Assembly: GCA_903845935.1 (NCBI GenBank)
Contig: CAIMZI010000015.1
Span: 1 to 34,694, forward strand
From: an uncultured beta proteobacterium
Lineage (GTDB): Bacteria > Pseudomonadota > Gammaproteobacteria > Burkholderiales > Burkholderiaceae_C
DNA length: 34,694 nt
Direction of reading: 5' to 3'
Below are positions 34,234-34,694 of the stretch, piece after piece. Every line of letters starts with the position of its first letter. Position 1 is the first letter of the stretch. The position numbers and the translations under genes were made by a program. The notes under the pieces were generated by a model that was not told the DNA's origin, did no database searches, and saw nothing but the letters and a program-made list of their open reading frames with translations.

Positions 34234-34694
34234 ATGGTTTCATCATCCGGCATTCCAGACCGCAGCGCCTTGCGCAGCGTCACGTCAGCCAGTCAGCCCG
34301 TAGTCCGTGCCATGCAAAAAGGCCAGCAGACCAAGGCCGCGATCATTGAGGCGGCTCTTGGCCTGGCCACCCAAATCGGACTCGAAGGCCTGAGCATTGG
34401 CGCGATTGCCGAGGTCACGCAGATGAGTAAGTCGGGTGTGTTCTCTCACTTCGGCTCGCGCGAAGAGCTGCAGATCTCGGTCATCCGCGAATATTTCAGC
34501 CGCTTCGAGCAGGAAATTTTTTACCCAGCCCTGCAAGCAGAACGCGGTCTGCCACGGGTGCTGGCGCTGTTTGGCAACTGGATGCAGCGCGTGGCGGTGG
34601 AAATTCAGTCCGGCTGCATCTTCATCAGCGGCGCCGTCGAGTTTGATGACCGGCCCGGCCTGGTGCGCGACGCCCTGGCCAGCTCGGTGCAAAC
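34234..34694 (+). CDS. TetR/AcrR-family regulator (3' truncated by the window)
   Basis: The frame is open from ATG 34234 to the window end (153 residues so far); ATG 34312 (MQKGQQTKAAIIEAALGLA) is an equally good start. The HTH is GLEGLSIGAIAEVTQMSKSGVFSHFGSREELQ (in part), a standard TetR layout. The ligand domain begins SVIREYFSRFEQEIFYPAL and includes GCIFISGAVEFDDRPG, matching the TetR subgroup with a GC(I/F)F..A..EFDD motif. The ligand is unknown. An inverted repeat and a GGCCGG/CCGGCC hairpin (34199-34219) lie upstream. Confidence 0.85.
   Translation, partial: MVSSSGIPDRSALRSVTSASQPVVRAMQKGQQTKAAIIEAALGLATQIGLEGLSIGAIAEVTQMSKSGVFSHFGSREELQISVIREYFSRFEQEIFYPALQAERGLPRVLALFGNWMQRVAVEIQSGCIFISGAVEFDDRPGLVRDALASSVQ

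Overview
This window looks like chromosomal DNA from a high-GC betaproteobacterium, most likely of the family Comamonadaceae (Rhodoferax/Polaromonas-like). That assignment is an inference. It rests on protein families common in that group (DUF1840, the small PHA-system protein, a DUF2892 protein paired with a Crp-type regulator, argB next to slmA), on the codon bias, and on an intergenic GC-rich element before the response regulator. Genes are densely packed on both strands and no gap exceeds about 210 bases. I saw no tRNA, rRNA, CRISPR array, transposase or phage gene.

Layout. 1-9.7 kb holds housekeeping and accessory genes: a truncated Asp/Glu/hydantoin racemase, an alpha/beta hydrolase, a small unknown protein, dbpA, a DTW-domain tRNA modification enzyme, a J-domain protein, an M14 carboxypeptidase, htpG with a sigma-32-like promoter, a small unknown protein, and an RluF-type pseudouridine synthase. 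9.7-11.4 kb holds a DUF2892 membrane protein and two overlapping Crp/Fnr-type regulators; a perfect TGTGA-N6-TCACA site lies upstream of the DUF2892 gene. 11.6-20.0 kb is one long operon: acyl-CoA synthetase, livG, livH, livM, periplasmic binding protein, livF, and a PaaK-like adenylating protein. It appears to couple import of an organic acid to CoA activation; the substrate is unknown. An 18-bp perfect palindrome precedes it.

20.0-28.1 kb is the most interesting part. It is a neutral-lipid storage region with a PHA-system protein, an acyl-CoA-binding protein, a WS/DGAT wax ester synthase, a patatin / PhaD-like TetR / TPR-like operon, a phasin, and a two-domain fatty acyl-CoA reductase closely resembling the Marinobacter wax-ester enzyme. 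Together the reductase (acyl-CoA to fatty alcohol) and WS/DGAT (alcohol plus acyl-CoA to wax ester) form a complete two-enzyme wax ester pathway. The acyl-CoA-binding protein, phasin, lipase and regulator could handle substrate, granule coating, turnover and control. The acyl-CoA synthetase operon next door could supply acyl-CoA.

28.2-34.7 kb holds the GDP-L-fucose pair fcl-gmd, then argB, an OmpR-type two-component system, slmA overlapping the kinase gene, and the 5' part of a further TetR-type regulator that runs off the window.

Smaller signals are a 31-codon reading frame that exactly fills the livH-livM gap and ends next to an 11-bp direct repeat of the livH 3' end, a GCAA-loop hairpin between the binding-protein gene and livF, and several clear intrinsic terminators.
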